DNA of 64,000 nucleotides from Litorihabitans aurantiacus. GTDB lineage: Bacteria > Actinomycetota > Actinomycetes > Actinomycetales > Beutenbergiaceae. Below, piece by piece: positions 16,985 to 25,194 of the stretch. The notes under the pieces were generated by a model. That model saw only the letters and a list, made by a program, of their open reading frames with translations. It was not told where the DNA came from and did not search any database. How positions within the stretch are numbered: the stretch's first letter is position 1; every line of letters starts with the position of its first letter. The stretch spans positions 2,542,001 to 2,606,000 of the forward strand of contig NZ_BSUM01000001.1 of assembly GCF_030161595.1 (NCBI RefSeq), in the 5' to 3' direction. The translations under genes and the position numbers were made by a program.

Positions 16985-18127
16985 TCAGTCGAAGCGGAAG
17001 TCGATCTCCGCGTCCGCGACGGACGTCGGCACCGTCCACGTCCCCCCGTCGGCGTCGGTGAAGGTGAAGCTGGGCAGCATGATGACGGTGAAGTCGGGCT
17101 GGGGCCGCGCGACCAGCGTCGGTCGGGCCGAGATGATCTCGACCTCGTCCACCGGCCACCGGACGGGCTCGTCCGAGGTGGGGGTACGCGGCTGCGGCAC
17201 CGCCTGACCGGGTTCGAGGACCGGCCACGGGTCCTCGCCCCCGGGCCAGCCCGTGCGGGCGGCGCCGAATCGCGGATCGTTCAACCTCTGGACCGCCTCG
17301 CCCTCGGACACGGTCTGCACCTCGCGCAGGGGCACGAGGTCGGCCAGCGAGCCCGACGCGGTCGTGGTCCCGGAAGGCCCCGAGTGGAGCGCATGCGCGA
17401 GCTCGACCAGGCGGCCGTCGAGCACCCGCATCGCGCTGACGATCGCAGGCGCACCCTCCGAGACCGTCCCGACCTCGTACTCGAAGTCCTCCGACGGCAG
17501 ACCGATGCCCGCGAGGAGCTCCCGCAGCGCGGCCTCGGCGGCCTCCGCGGTACCGCCAGGAGTCGCGCACCCGTCGCACGGCTGCTGCGCCTGGCCGTTC
17601 GTGAACGAGTAGCCGAGGCTCCCGTCGTCCGGGCCGCCGACGGTGAGCTCCTTCGTGCCGTCCGTCAATCTCCACGTCCCGTCGACGAGCTCCGGCGTGC
17701 CCACCATCCCCAGGGCCGTCGCGAGCTCGGTCACCCGTTCCGAGGTGGACGACGTCACGGCATCGAGCGCGTAGAGCTCCGCCACACCGGGCTGGGCGTC
17801 GAAGGAGCTGCTGAAGGTCGACCGCTGCGGCAGTGGCCAGACCTCGCGATCGTCGAGGGTCGGCGCGTAGTCGGGTCGCATCTGCGATCCGTCGTGGTCC
17901 ACCTCGACCGCCTCGGTCTCCACCGCGTCCGTGGCGCCGACCTCGGTCGACGGCGACGCCCCCTCGGCCGACCCGGCCGCCTCGCCCTCCGCCGAGGGCG
18001 GGGGATGCCGGTCCGAGGCGGCCACGACGGCGGCCGTCCCACCGACCCCGAGCAGGACCCCTGCGAGACCGACCGCGACCATCCGACCGGGGAGTCGCCG
18101 TGGGGAGGGAGCGTCCTCGTGTGTCAT
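16985..18127 (-). CDS. Membrane-anchored protein, paralogue of the next gene upstream
   Basis: A 380-aa protein: short cytoplasmic N-terminus, one membrane segment at about residues 15-37, then an extracytoplasmic region. Its outer domain lines up along its length with that of the gene at 18217-19620: YALDAVTSSTSERVTELA, the PELVDGTWRLTDGTKEL stretch, a CDGC pair, LNDPRFGAARTGWP and FTDADGGTWTV. The two probably arose by tandem duplication. Function unknown; the position behind an ECF sigma factor suggests an envelope-related role. The conserved C-x-G-C pair could be a redox or metal site. Confidence 0.7.
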   Translation of the reverse strand: MTHEDAPSPRRLPGRMVAVGLAGVLLGVGGTAAVVAASDRHPPPSAEGEAAGSAEGASPSTEVGATDAVETEAVEVDHDGSQMRPDYAPTLDDREVWPLPQRSTFSSSFDAQPGVAELYALDAVTSSTSERVTELATALGMVGTPELVDGTWRLTDGTKELTVGGPDDGSLGYSFTNGQAQQPCDGCATPGGTAEAAEAALRELLAGIGLPSEDFEYEVGTVSEGAPAIVSAMRVLDGRLVELAHALHSGPSGTTTASGSLADLVPLREVQTVSEGEAVQRLNDPRFGAARTGWPGGEDPWPVLEPGQAVPQPRTPTSDEPVRWPVDEVEIISARPTLVARPQPDFTVIMLPSFTFTDADGGTWTVPTSVADAEIDFRFD

Positions 18128-18216
18128 GTCTCGTGTCTCCTCGTGTGACCGGCGACGCCGGTAGCCGATCGCAGTGTGTCAGACGGCGTGGTGGTGCGGG
18201 CGCCGTCCGATGCAGC

Positions 18217-19620
18217 TCAGGGCTGGGTCGACGTGAAGTCGAGCTGGTCGTCGGCGACGGCGATGACCGACCACGTCCCGCCGTCCGCATCCGTGAACTC
18301 GTACGACGGCACCAGCAGGACCTCGCCGTCGGGCTGCCACTGCTGGGCCAGCCCGAGCCGGGCCGAGACGATCTCGACGTCCTCGACCGGCCAGCTCACC
18401 GTGGTGCCGGGCGACGGCGCGGCCGGCGCCTGCGTCGGCGGCTCCCACTCCTGCATCGTCGTCATGTCGCCGTCGATCGGGCGCGGCCAGCCGGTCCGGT
18501 AGCTGCCGAAACGCGGGTCGCTCAGACGCTCGAAGCCCTCCTGCTCGCTCACGACGGTGTAGGTGCCGAGGTCCACGAGGCCCGCGAGCGTCCCGGAGAC
18601 GGACGCGACACCGGCCGGCGCGAGGTCCAGCGTGAAGGCGACGTCGGTCGTCTGCCCGTCGACGACCCGGCGCGCCTGCGCCGTCGCGGTGACGGCGCCC
18701 TCGTACGTCGGTGCCGAGTACTCGAACGCCGCGGTGTCCTCCCCCAGCGCGGTCAGCACCTCCTTGAGCCGCTCGATCGCGGCGTCGCCGCTCGGGGCGT
18801 CCTGCGGGCGCGGCTCCTCGCAACCCTCGCACCACGGCTGGGCCGCCTCGTCGTAGAAGCTCAGGTTGAGGCTGCCGTCGAGGTACGCGCTCAGCTGCTT
18901 GGTCCCCTCGGTCAGGGTCCACGCGCCATCGACGATCTCCGGCGCACCGGTCATCCCGACCGCGGCGGCGACCTGCGCCATCCGCTCGGGGGTCGACGGC
19001 GTGGCCGCGTCCAGGCCGTAGGCCTGGGCCGACCGCTCGGTGGTGCTGAGATTGCTCGCGCTGAACGTGGTGCGACCGCCCCAGCCGATCATCGAGTCGG
19101 CGCTCATCCGGGAGGCCGAGGCGTCGCCGGCCGTGGCGGGCTCGGGCGACCCCATCGCGCCGGACTCGTTCGCGCCGGACTCACCGCTCCCGAGGGTGAT
19201 CGGGCCGGACGCGGGAGCCATCGCCACCTCGTCCGCGGTCGTGCCTGCGCTGTCCGCACTCACGTCGCTGCCACGGTCCGCGCCGAGCGCGTAGCCGCTC
19301 GCGCCGATGACGAGCGCGGCGGCCGCGGCGGCGGCCGGCACGAACCACCGGGGGCGGCGGGAGACGAGCGGGACGACGGCGGGTGGCTCGCCGTCGCCGT
19401 CCTCCGCACCCGTCGCACCGGTCGTGGCGCCACCCTCGGCCTCGGAGGCCCGGCGCACGACGTCGGCCGCCAGGTCCGCGCGCGGCTCGACGTCGGCCGC
19501 GGGGTCGGCGGCGCGCAGCCGCGCGAGGACGGTCTCCTCGAGACCGTGGGCGTGGGTGGACTCGGGGCCGCCGTCGCCCTCGTCGTCGCGGGGTGCGAAG
19601 GTGCGGTCGTCGTCGTTCAT
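18217..19620 (-). CDS. Membrane-anchored protein following the ECF sigma gene, possible anti-sigma factor
   Basis: A 467-aa protein with a cytoplasmic N-terminal part of about 95 residues, a single membrane segment at about residues 96-115 (FVPAAAAAAALVIGASG) and a large outer domain with a CEGC pair and SDPRFGSYRTGWP. A soluble N-terminus, one helix and an outer sensor directly behind a sigma gene is the usual anti-sigma layout, but no zinc-binding HxxxCxxC motif is seen, so this is inference. The ATG at 19620 follows GGAAGGA. The longer open frame upstream would cross the promoter. It shares a promoter motif with the sigma gene. Confidence 0.7.
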   Translation of the reverse strand: MNDDDRTFAPRDDEGDGGPESTHAHGLEETVLARLRAADPAADVEPRADLAADVVRRASEAEGGATTGATGAEDGDGEPPAVVPLVSRRPRWFVPAAAAAAALVIGASGYALGADRGSDVSADSAGTTADEVAMAPASGPITLGSGESGANESGAMGSPEPATAGDASASRMSADSMIGWGGRTTFSASNLSTTERSAQAYGLDAATPSTPERMAQVAAAVGMTGAPEIVDGAWTLTEGTKQLSAYLDGSLNLSFYDEAAQPWCEGCEEPRPQDAPSGDAAIERLKEVLTALGEDTAAFEYSAPTYEGAVTATAQARRVVDGQTTDVAFTLDLAPAGVASVSGTLAGLVDLGTYTVVSEQEGFERLSDPRFGSYRTGWPRPIDGDMTTMQEWEPPTQAPAAPSPGTTVSWPVEDVEIVSARLGLAQQWQPDGEVLLVPSYEFTDADGGTWSVIAVADDQLDFTSTQP

Positions 19621-19673
19621 GGTGGGGTCCTTCCGGTGCATCGTCCGCCCGCGCTCGGCTGTGGGGCGTTCGT

Positions 19674-19706
19674 CCTGTCTGTGTCGCCGCGCGGGCGAAC
19701 CTTGCG
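19674..19706 (-). promoter_or_regulatory. ECF-type promoter upstream of the membrane-protein gene
   Basis: On the minus strand CGCAAG (19706-19701) is followed, after 14 bp, by CGACACAGACAGG (19686-19674). The same two blocks with the same spacing occur upstream of the sigma gene at 20340-20308, and the sequence between them differs. This is strong evidence for recognition by one sigma factor, most simply the one encoded here. Confidence 0.65.
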
Positions 19707-19735
19707 GCTGCGTGGGAGCCGGGGCCGGGGCCCCG

Positions 19736-20239
19736 CTAGAGGCGCAGGCGGTCACCCCACGCCTCGCGCAGGCGCTTGCGGGCGCGCGAGAGGGCGGCGT
19801 CGGCCCCGGATCGGGAGATGCCGAGGACGGCGGCGATCTCGGCGCCGTCGAGACCCTCCCAGGCGTGCAGCAGCAGGATCTGGCGGTCCCGCTCGCTCAC
19901 GGCCTCGAGCGCGCCACGCACCTCGGCGTCGAAGATCGCCGACAGCTCGGGGTCGGTGCCCACGCGTGCCGCGCTCGGTCGCTCGGGCACCTCCTCGACG
20001 GGGAGGTCGGTGCGCTTGCGGCGGTAGTTGGCGAGGGTGTAGCCGGCGGTGGCGTAGAGCCAGGGCAGCACGGCCTCGCGCGGCACGTCGGTACGGCGGC
20101 GCCAGGCGGTCACGAGCACGTCCGCGGCGAGGTCGTCGGCGTCCTGGCGGGGTGCGCGGCGGGCGAAGTAGCGCACGAGCGCGCGCGAGTGCTCCCGCAC
20201 CACCCCGGTGAACCAGGCGTCGGTCTGCGGATCCTCCAC
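19736..20239 (-). CDS. ECF sigma factor (sigma-70 family)
   Basis: A 167-aa sigma factor. Region 2 is in FTGVVREHSRALVRYF through DDLAADVLVTAWRR (core binding and -10 recognition); region 4 is in LEAVSERDRQILLLHAWEGL through GISRSGADAALSRARKRL, with a helix-turn-helix for the -35 box. The GTG at 20239 has a perfect AGGAGG seven bases upstream and gives the normal ECF length. The longer frame to 20461 runs across the promoter and is rejected. The matching promoter motifs before this gene and the next suggest autoregulation. Confidence 0.9.
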   Translation of the reverse strand: MEDPQTDAWFTGVVREHSRALVRYFARRAPRQDADDLAADVLVTAWRRRTDVPREAVLPWLYATAGYTLANYRRKRTDLPVEEVPERPSAARVGTDPELSAIFDAEVRGALEAVSERDRQILLLHAWEGLDGAEIAAVLGISRSGADAALSRARKRLREAWGDRLRL

Positions 20240-20307
20240 GCGTTCCTCCTGCTCGGGGGCGCCCGGGGGCGCCCGATGCTCCCGTGCGGAGTTGCTCGCA
20301 CGGTCAA

Positions 20308-20340
20308 CCTGTCTGTGTCGCGCCCCCGCAAGATCTTGCG
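20308..20340 (-). promoter_or_regulatory. ECF-type promoter upstream of the sigma gene
   Basis: CGCAAG (20340-20335) and CGACACAGACAGG (20320-20308) on the minus strand, separated by 14 bp exactly as before the gene at 19620. The -35 block sits inside a CCGCAAGATCTTGCGG palindrome. This is probably the autoregulated promoter of the sigma factor. Confidence 0.65.
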
Positions 20341-20573
20341 GGGAACGCGCACAAGTTTCGGGAGCGCCACGCGAACGGGCCGGGAGCAGGGCCGGCGGAC
20401 GGGGACGGTCCGCGAACCGGTCCCACGAGCGGGCGGGACGGCTCGCGGAGTGGACGACCACCTCCCGCTCGCCCCCGGGCGCCGCTCGTGCGCTTGACTG
20501 TCCCCTGCGCCCGGCACACCGCCTCGCGCATCATCGCCGGCGCCGAGGGGCGCCCCGGTCGCGGGAGGTCGTC

Positions 20574-21302
20574 GTGCGGGAGTTCGTCCTCCTCGCCTCG
20601 CGTCAGCAGGACGCGGTGGCGGATGCGGAGTACGCGGCGTTCTGCCGGTTCATGAACGTGCCGCCGGCGCGGTTGCGCCGCATCCGGCTCGATCGCGAGC
20701 CGATGCCGGAGCTGGACCTCGACGCCGTCGCGGGAATCGTGGTGGGCGGCAGCCCCTTCACCTCCAGCGACCCGGAGGAGAGCAAGAGCGAGGTGCAGCG
20801 GCGCGTCGAGCGTGAGATCGACGCCCTGCTGGTCGAGATCTGCGACCGCGACCTGCCCTTCCTGGGTGCCTGCTACGGCGTCGGGACCCTCGGCGTCCAT
20901 CTCGGCGGGGTGGTGGACACGACCTACGGCGAGCCCGCCGGGGCGGTGGAGGTCTCGCTGACGCCGGACGGCGTCGCCGACCCGCTGCTGCGCGGCCTGC
21001 CGCCGGTGTTCGAGGCGTACGTGGGCCACAAGGAGGCGCTGCGCGCGGCTCCCCCGGGCAGCGTGCTCCTCGCCTCCTCCCCCACGGCCCCGGTCCAGAT
21101 GCTCCGGTTCGGGCGCAACGTCTACGCCACGCAGTTCCACCCGGAGCTCGACGCCGAGGGCATCGCCTCGCGCCTGCTCGCCTACCGCTACGAGGGCTAC
21201 TTCGACCCGGCCGAGGTCGACGAGGTCCTGCACCGCGTCCGCCGCGCGCACGTGACGCACCCTGGCCGGATCTTGCAACGGTTTGCAGAGATCTACGGCT
21301 GA
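20574..21302 (+). CDS. Class I glutamine amidotransferase-like protein
   Basis: A 242-aa protein. The class I GATase fold is shown by GIVVGGSPFTSSD, the catalytic Cys in FLGACYGVGTLG (oxyanion strand and nucleophile elbow) and the His/Glu pair in ATQFHPELD. It lacks a synthetase domain and therefore is like stand-alone GMP-synthase-like amidotransferases that handle gamma-glutamyl compounds or act on small amide substrates. The GTG at 20574 is preceded by GGGAGG at five bases. A second amidotransferase follows, after a hairpin. Confidence 0.85.
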   Translation: MREFVLLASRQQDAVADAEYAAFCRFMNVPPARLRRIRLDREPMPELDLDAVAGIVVGGSPFTSSDPEESKSEVQRRVEREIDALLVEICDRDLPFLGACYGVGTLGVHLGGVVDTTYGEPAGAVEVSLTPDGVADPLLRGLPPVFEAYVGHKEALRAAPPGSVLLASSPTAPVQMLRFGRNVYATQFHPELDAEGIASRLLAYRYEGYFDPAEVDEVLHRVRRAHVTHPGRILQRFAEIYG

Positions 21303-21400
21303 GATCGTTGGAGTGGCCTTCGTCACGTTAGCGCAACCATCGACGGCAATGCGGTCATAGACGATGCGGATACGTTGCACATCCCGTAGTGTCGTCCTCG

Positions 21401-21438
21401 GTTCGGGGTCGACGTCGCCCCCCTGCTCGACCCCGAAC
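21401..21438. terminator. Hairpin after the first amidotransferase gene
   Basis: GTTCGGGGTCGA and TCGACCCCGAAC form a perfect 12-bp stem around a 14-base loop, about 100 bp after the stop. There is no U-run, which is usual in high-GC actinobacteria. The rest of the 192-bp gap holds the probable promoter of the next gene. Confidence 0.55.
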
Positions 21439-21494
21439 CCCTCACTCCCCGGACGTGTCACACCGACGTCACACCAGCCGGGCACACTCCTCGC

Positions 21495-22250
21495 GTGACC
21501 ATCGCCCCGGTTCCCCCGACGTTCGACGCTCGCCGCTCCGGCCCCTCCGCACTCGTGCTGCGGCACGACGCGGGGATCGGACTCGGGAACGTCGCCACCA
21601 CGCTCGCCTCCCGGGGCTACGCCGTCACCACAGTCGACACCCCGACCGGCGACGTCGCGGGCGTCGACCCGCTGGCGTGGGACGTCGTCGTCGCCCTCGG
21701 GGGCGAGGAGGGTGCCTACGAGACCGAGCGGTACCCCTACCTCGCGCGGGAGATCGACCTCCTCGCCGCTCGCGCTGAGGCCCGGCGTCCGATCCTCGGC
21801 ATCTGCCTGGGCGCCCAGATGCTGGCGGTCGCGCTCGGGGCGCGCGCGTGGCGCGGGGACGTGCACGAGGTCGGCTTCGTGCCCGTCGACCTGACGCCCG
21901 ACGGCGTGGGCACCCCGGTGGCGCACGTCGCCGGCGTCCCGATGATGCAGTGGCACCACGACACGTTCGAGGTGCCCGTCGGCGCCCGGCTGCTGGCGAC
22001 CTCGCCGAGCTACCCGCAGGCGTTCGCGGTCGACGACTGGCTGCTGGCGGTGCAGTTCCACCCCGAGGTCGACGACGCGATCGCCGACGGCTGGATCGAG
22101 CGGTGGGCCGACGACGTCGCCCACCTGCCCGGCGTCGACGCCGCGGCGCTGACGACGGCGAAGGAGCAGCACCTCGCGGCGGCGCAGCGGGCCTCGCGCG
22201 CGATGGTGGGGGCGTGGCTGGACGGCCTCGCCGGAACCGTCGGTCGGTGA
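21495..22250 (+). CDS. Class I glutamine amidotransferase-like protein
   Basis: A 251-aa protein with the nucleophile motif ILGICLGAQMLA (Cys) and VQFHPEVD (His/Glu), and an MQWHHDTFEVPVGA segment typical of the GuaA-like amidotransferase family. It is clearly distinct from the neighbour upstream (different length and spacing), so the two are not a recent tandem copy. The GTG at 21495 follows CACACT by six bases, so it may be leaderless. The substrate is unknown. Confidence 0.85.
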   Translation: MTIAPVPPTFDARRSGPSALVLRHDAGIGLGNVATTLASRGYAVTTVDTPTGDVAGVDPLAWDVVVALGGEEGAYETERYPYLAREIDLLAARAEARRPILGICLGAQMLAVALGARAWRGDVHEVGFVPVDLTPDGVGTPVAHVAGVPMMQWHHDTFEVPVGARLLATSPSYPQAFAVDDWLLAVQFHPEVDDAIADGWIERWADDVAHLPGVDAAALTTAKEQHLAAAQRASRAMVGAWLDGLAGTVGR

Positions 22251-22277
22251 CGGGGCGAACCGGCACCGGAGACGACG

Positions 22278-22307
22278 GAGGCCCGGAGCCTCACGGTTCC
22301 GGGCCTC
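22278..22307. terminator. Terminator hairpin between the amidotransferase and tRNA-Thr
   Basis: GAGGCCCGGA and TCCGGGCCTC pair perfectly around a 10-base loop. The stem lies 28 bp after the amidotransferase stop and just beyond the 3' end of the oppositely oriented tRNA, so it can serve both. Confidence 0.65.
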
Positions 22308-22313
22308 TCGACG

Positions 22314-22386
22314 AGCCGCCTAAGGGAATCGAACCCTTGACCTATTCATTACGAGTGAATCGCTCTGCCGACTGAGCTAAGGCGGC
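22314..22386 (-). tRNA. tRNA-Thr (anticodon CGT)
   Basis: Read on the minus strand, this 73-base gene folds as a full cloverleaf: acceptor GCCGCCT with AGGCGGC, D-arm GCTC/GAGC, anticodon stem ATTCA/TGAAT around loop CTCGTAA (anticodon CGT), and T-arm AAGGG/CCCTT with TTCGATT. CCA is not encoded. It reads ACG codons, common in this GC-rich genome. Confidence 0.95.
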
Positions 22387-22471
22387 GACGCTGTCCGAGG
22401 ATCGCCCGGGCAGCGGCGTCAACTGTACTAGGCGATCGGGGGTGCTACCAACCGCGCCCCGGGTGGACGCC

Positions 22472-23139
22472 CTACCCCTGCCCCACCGCCTGCGCCACGG
22501 CGGCCTCGACACCGGTCGAGCCACCCACGAGGTCCCACTGGTGACCGGCCGCACGCGGCTCCGCGAGGACGGCAGCGACCGTGGCGGCGACGTCGTCGCG
22601 CGTGACGGGCGCCGGCTCGAGCCCCTCCCCCAGCGTGACCGCGTCCGTACCGGGCGAGTCGAGCAGCTGGGCGGGGCGCAGGATCGTCCAGTCCAGTCCG
22701 CTGGCGCGGACGGCCTCGTCGGAGTCGCGCTTGGCGACGACGTAGCTCGCCCACGCCGCGCTCTCGTCCAGCCCGACCTTCGCGTCCACCCCGATGGCCG
22801 AGATCTGCACGTACCGCCGCACCCCGACCTCGGCGCACGCCTCGAGCGACTTGATGGCGCCCTCGAGATCGACCGTCCGCTTGCGCAGCACGTTCCCGTC
22901 GGCACCACCGCCCGCCGCGAACACGACGGCGTCGACCCCTCGAACGCCGCCGCGAACGTCGCGGTGTCGGAGCGCTCGATGTCGAGGAACCGGGGCCGCG
23001 CCCCGAGGTCGAGCAGCACGGCGGCCTGCTCCGGCCGGCGCACCAGCGGCGCGACGGCGTCGCCCCGCTCCCGCAGCAGCGGCACCAGGCGCCGCGCGAT
23101 CTTCCCGTAGCCACCCACGATGGCGATCGTCTGAGTCAT
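22472..23139 (-). CDS. NAD(P)H-binding Rossmann protein, one frameshift
   Basis: Member of the atypical short-chain dehydrogenase group (NAD(P)H-binding, YwnB/SDR_a5-like), repaired length about 222 aa. The start IAIVGGYGKIARRLVPLL carries the GGxGxxA nucleotide loop, and the later YVQISAIGV through SYVVAKRDSDEAVRASGLDWTILRP is typical of the family. The frame changes at 22936-22939, where one more C in CCCC joins AAFEG to VDAVVFAAGGG. The substrate is unknown. ATG at 23139 lies six bases after CACAAT. Confidence 0.8.
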
Positions 23140-23187
23140 GCCCCCATTGTGTGCACGGGCGGTGGCCCGCGCGCCGATCCTGCTGCC

Positions 23188-23373
23188 TCAGCCGGTGGAG
23201 GAGACGTCGGGCACCGGGGCTGTCGGCTGCAGCATCGGGGCTCGGGAGTCGTGGCAGCCCACGAGCGTCGCCGCGGCGACGGCAGCGGTCGCCAGCAGCA
23301 CGAGCGCTCGGCGGCGACCGGCGCGCGCCGCCGCCGTCGTCCACCTCGGACCTCTCCGTGTCGAACCCGTCAT
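23188..23373 (-). CDS. Small lipoprotein
   Basis: A 61-aa product with an arginine-rich start, a hydrophobic stretch (LVLLATAAVAAATLVG) and a lipobox TLVG before Cys, leaving only about 20 residues after the lipid anchor. The ATG at 23373 has a perfect AGGAGG six bases upstream. An alternative ATG at 23388 overlaps the holB stop as ATGA. Either way it is coupled to holB. No function can be assigned. Confidence 0.6.
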   Translation of the reverse strand: MTGSTRRGPRWTTAAARAGRRRALVLLATAAVAAATLVGCHDSRAPMLQPTAPVPDVSSTG

Positions 23374-23384
23374 CGCACGCCTCC

Positions 23385-24543
23385 TCATCCCTGCGGCCGC
23401 AGCGCCACGGTCATCGCCTCGACCGCCAGCAGCGGGGCGACGTTCCCCGCGAGGCGGGTGCGCGCCGTCGTGATCGCCTCGGTGCGCCGCAGCGTCTGCG
23501 CGGGGTCGCTCGCGGCGGCCACCGCTCTGACGTCGGCCACCTGGGCGGCGTTGACCAGGTCGACGTCGGAGCCCACCTGCACCGCGAGCACGTCGCGGTA
23601 GAACGAGAGCAGATCGGTCATCGCCCGGTCGAGACCGTCGACGACCGCACGCTTCCCGCGCCGCTTCTGGTCCTCCTCGAGCTGCCGGATCTGAGCGCGG
23701 ACGGCCGGCGGCAGCGCCTTGCCGCCCTCGGCCTGGTCGGCCCCCAGGGTCCGCATCAGCTCGGCCCGCTCGGTCGCGTCGCGCTCGGCCATCGAGGCGG
23801 TCGCCTGCGCCGTCGCGACCTCGACCAGCTCGCCCGCGGCGATCACGGCGTCACCGACGCCGCGCACACGCGAGGCGATCTCCAGCACGCGGTCGCGGCG
23901 GGCGCGGGCCTCGGGGTTGAGGGCGAGCGACGTCGCGAGCCCGATGTGGCTCTGAGCGGCGCGGGCGGCCGTCAGCGCGTCGTCGTGGTCGATCCCGTGC
24001 CGACGCACCAGCAGGTCGGCGACGGCGCCGGCCGGCGGCACCCGCAGCGTCACCTGCCGGCAGCGCGAGCGGATCGTGGTGATGACGTCCTGCTCGCTCG
24101 GCGCGCACAGGATCCAGACCGTGCGCGGCGGCGGCTCCTCGATGGCCTTGAGCAGCGCGTTCGCGCTCCGCTCGACGATCCGGTCGGCGTCCTCGACGAT
24201 GATCACGCGCCACGGCGCCTCGCCGGGGTGCGCTGCGCGATCGTCACGAGATCACGCACCTCGGCGACCGTGATGACCGTCTTGTCGGTCGCGACCACGT
24301 GGACGTCGGGGTGCGTCCCGCGCATCACGCGCGCCCGGGCGTTGTCCGCGCTCTCGGAGGTCCACCGACCGCCGTCGCCCGCCACGAGCGCGGCGGCGAA
24401 GGCTCGCGCCGCGACCGAGCGACCCGAACCGGGGGGCCGGTCACGAGCCAGGCGTGCGTCATCGAGGAGGGGTCGACGACGGCGCGGCGCAGCACCGCGA
24501 CCGCCTCGGTCTGCCCGACGACGTCGTCCCAGACGCCGCTCAC
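23385..24543 (-). CDS. holB: DNA polymerase III delta' subunit, two frameshifts
   Basis: The clamp-loader subunit that helps place the beta clamp on DNA. Order of motifs: [15 protein letters not shown] at the N-terminus, a P-loop VTGPPGSGRS after repair, THPDVHVV, then [19 protein letters not shown], the [14 protein letters not shown] stretch, and SRCRQVTLR with the SRC arginine-finger motif. Two single-base losses break it: at 24429-24430 (C run) and at about 24219-24223. Repaired length is about 386 aa, normal for actinobacteria. Because the gene is essential, two lost bases point to sequence errors, not decay. The GTG start overlaps the tmk stop as GTGA, the classical tmk-holB order. Confidence 0.88.
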
Positions 24544-25184
24544 GACGCGTCTCCCTCCGCCACGGGCGCGAGCAGCGGCTCGACCTCGGCCCGGATGCGC
24601 GCCGAGATGTCCTCGATCGGCGCAGCGGCGTCGAGCACGCGCCAGCGCTCCGGCTCCGCGCCGGCGAGATCCAGGAACGCGCCGCGCGTGCGACGGTGGA
24701 ACTCCGCACCGGCGCGCTCCAGTCGGTCCGGCTCACCGGTGAGCCGCTGCGCCAGCAGGGCGGGGTCGAGATCGAGCAGGAACGTCATGCGGGGAAGCAG
24801 ACCACGGACCGCCCACATCTGCAGGTCGCGCAGCTCGCTCATCCCCAGCTCGCGGCCGCCCGCCTGGTAGGCGAGCGAGGAGTCGAGGTAGCGGTCGGTG
24901 ATCACGACGGCGCCGCGCTCCAGCGCCGGCCGGATCACGCTCGCGACGTGGTGGGCGCGGTCCGTGGCGTACAGCAGCGCCTCGGTGCGCGCGTCGACGT
25001 CCTCGCCGTGGAGCACGAGCTCGCGCAGCGTGCGACCCAGCGTCGTCCCACCGGGCTCGCGGGTGCGCACCACCTCGCGGCCGTGCTCCTGCTCGAGCCA
25101 CTGCGCCAGGCGGGCCAGCTGCGTCGTCTTGCCGGCGCCGTCGCCGCCCTCGAACGAGAGGAACAGGCCCGGGATCGCAGTCAC
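24540..25184 (-). CDS. tmk: Thymidylate kinase
   Basis: Phosphorylates dTMP to dTDP. The 214-aa product has the P-loop [12 protein letters not shown], the [16 protein letters not shown] stretch, the [15 protein letters not shown] motif for dTMP binding, and a LID region [14 protein letters not shown]. The GTG at 25184 was chosen over an upstream TTG because it lies seven bases after TAGCCT, giving a leaderless start and the usual FLSFEGGDG position. It is directly upstream of holB. Confidence 0.93.
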   Translation of the reverse strand: MTAIPGLFLSFEGGDGAGKTTQLARLAQWLEQEHGREVVRTREPGGTTLGRTLRELVLHGEDVDARTEALLYATDRAHHVASVIRPALERGAVVITDRYLDSSLAYQAGGRELGMSELRDLQMWAVRGLLPRMTFLLDLDPALLAQRLTGEPDRLERAGAEFHRRTRGAFLDLAGAEPERWRVLDAAAPIEDISARIRAEVEPLLAPVAEGDAS

Positions 25185-25194
25185 GCCCCTCAGG

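Noticed and set aside
20240-20461. A longer sigma factor starting at 20461
   Set aside because: The extra part crosses the ECF promoter; GTG at 20239 has a perfect AGGAGG.
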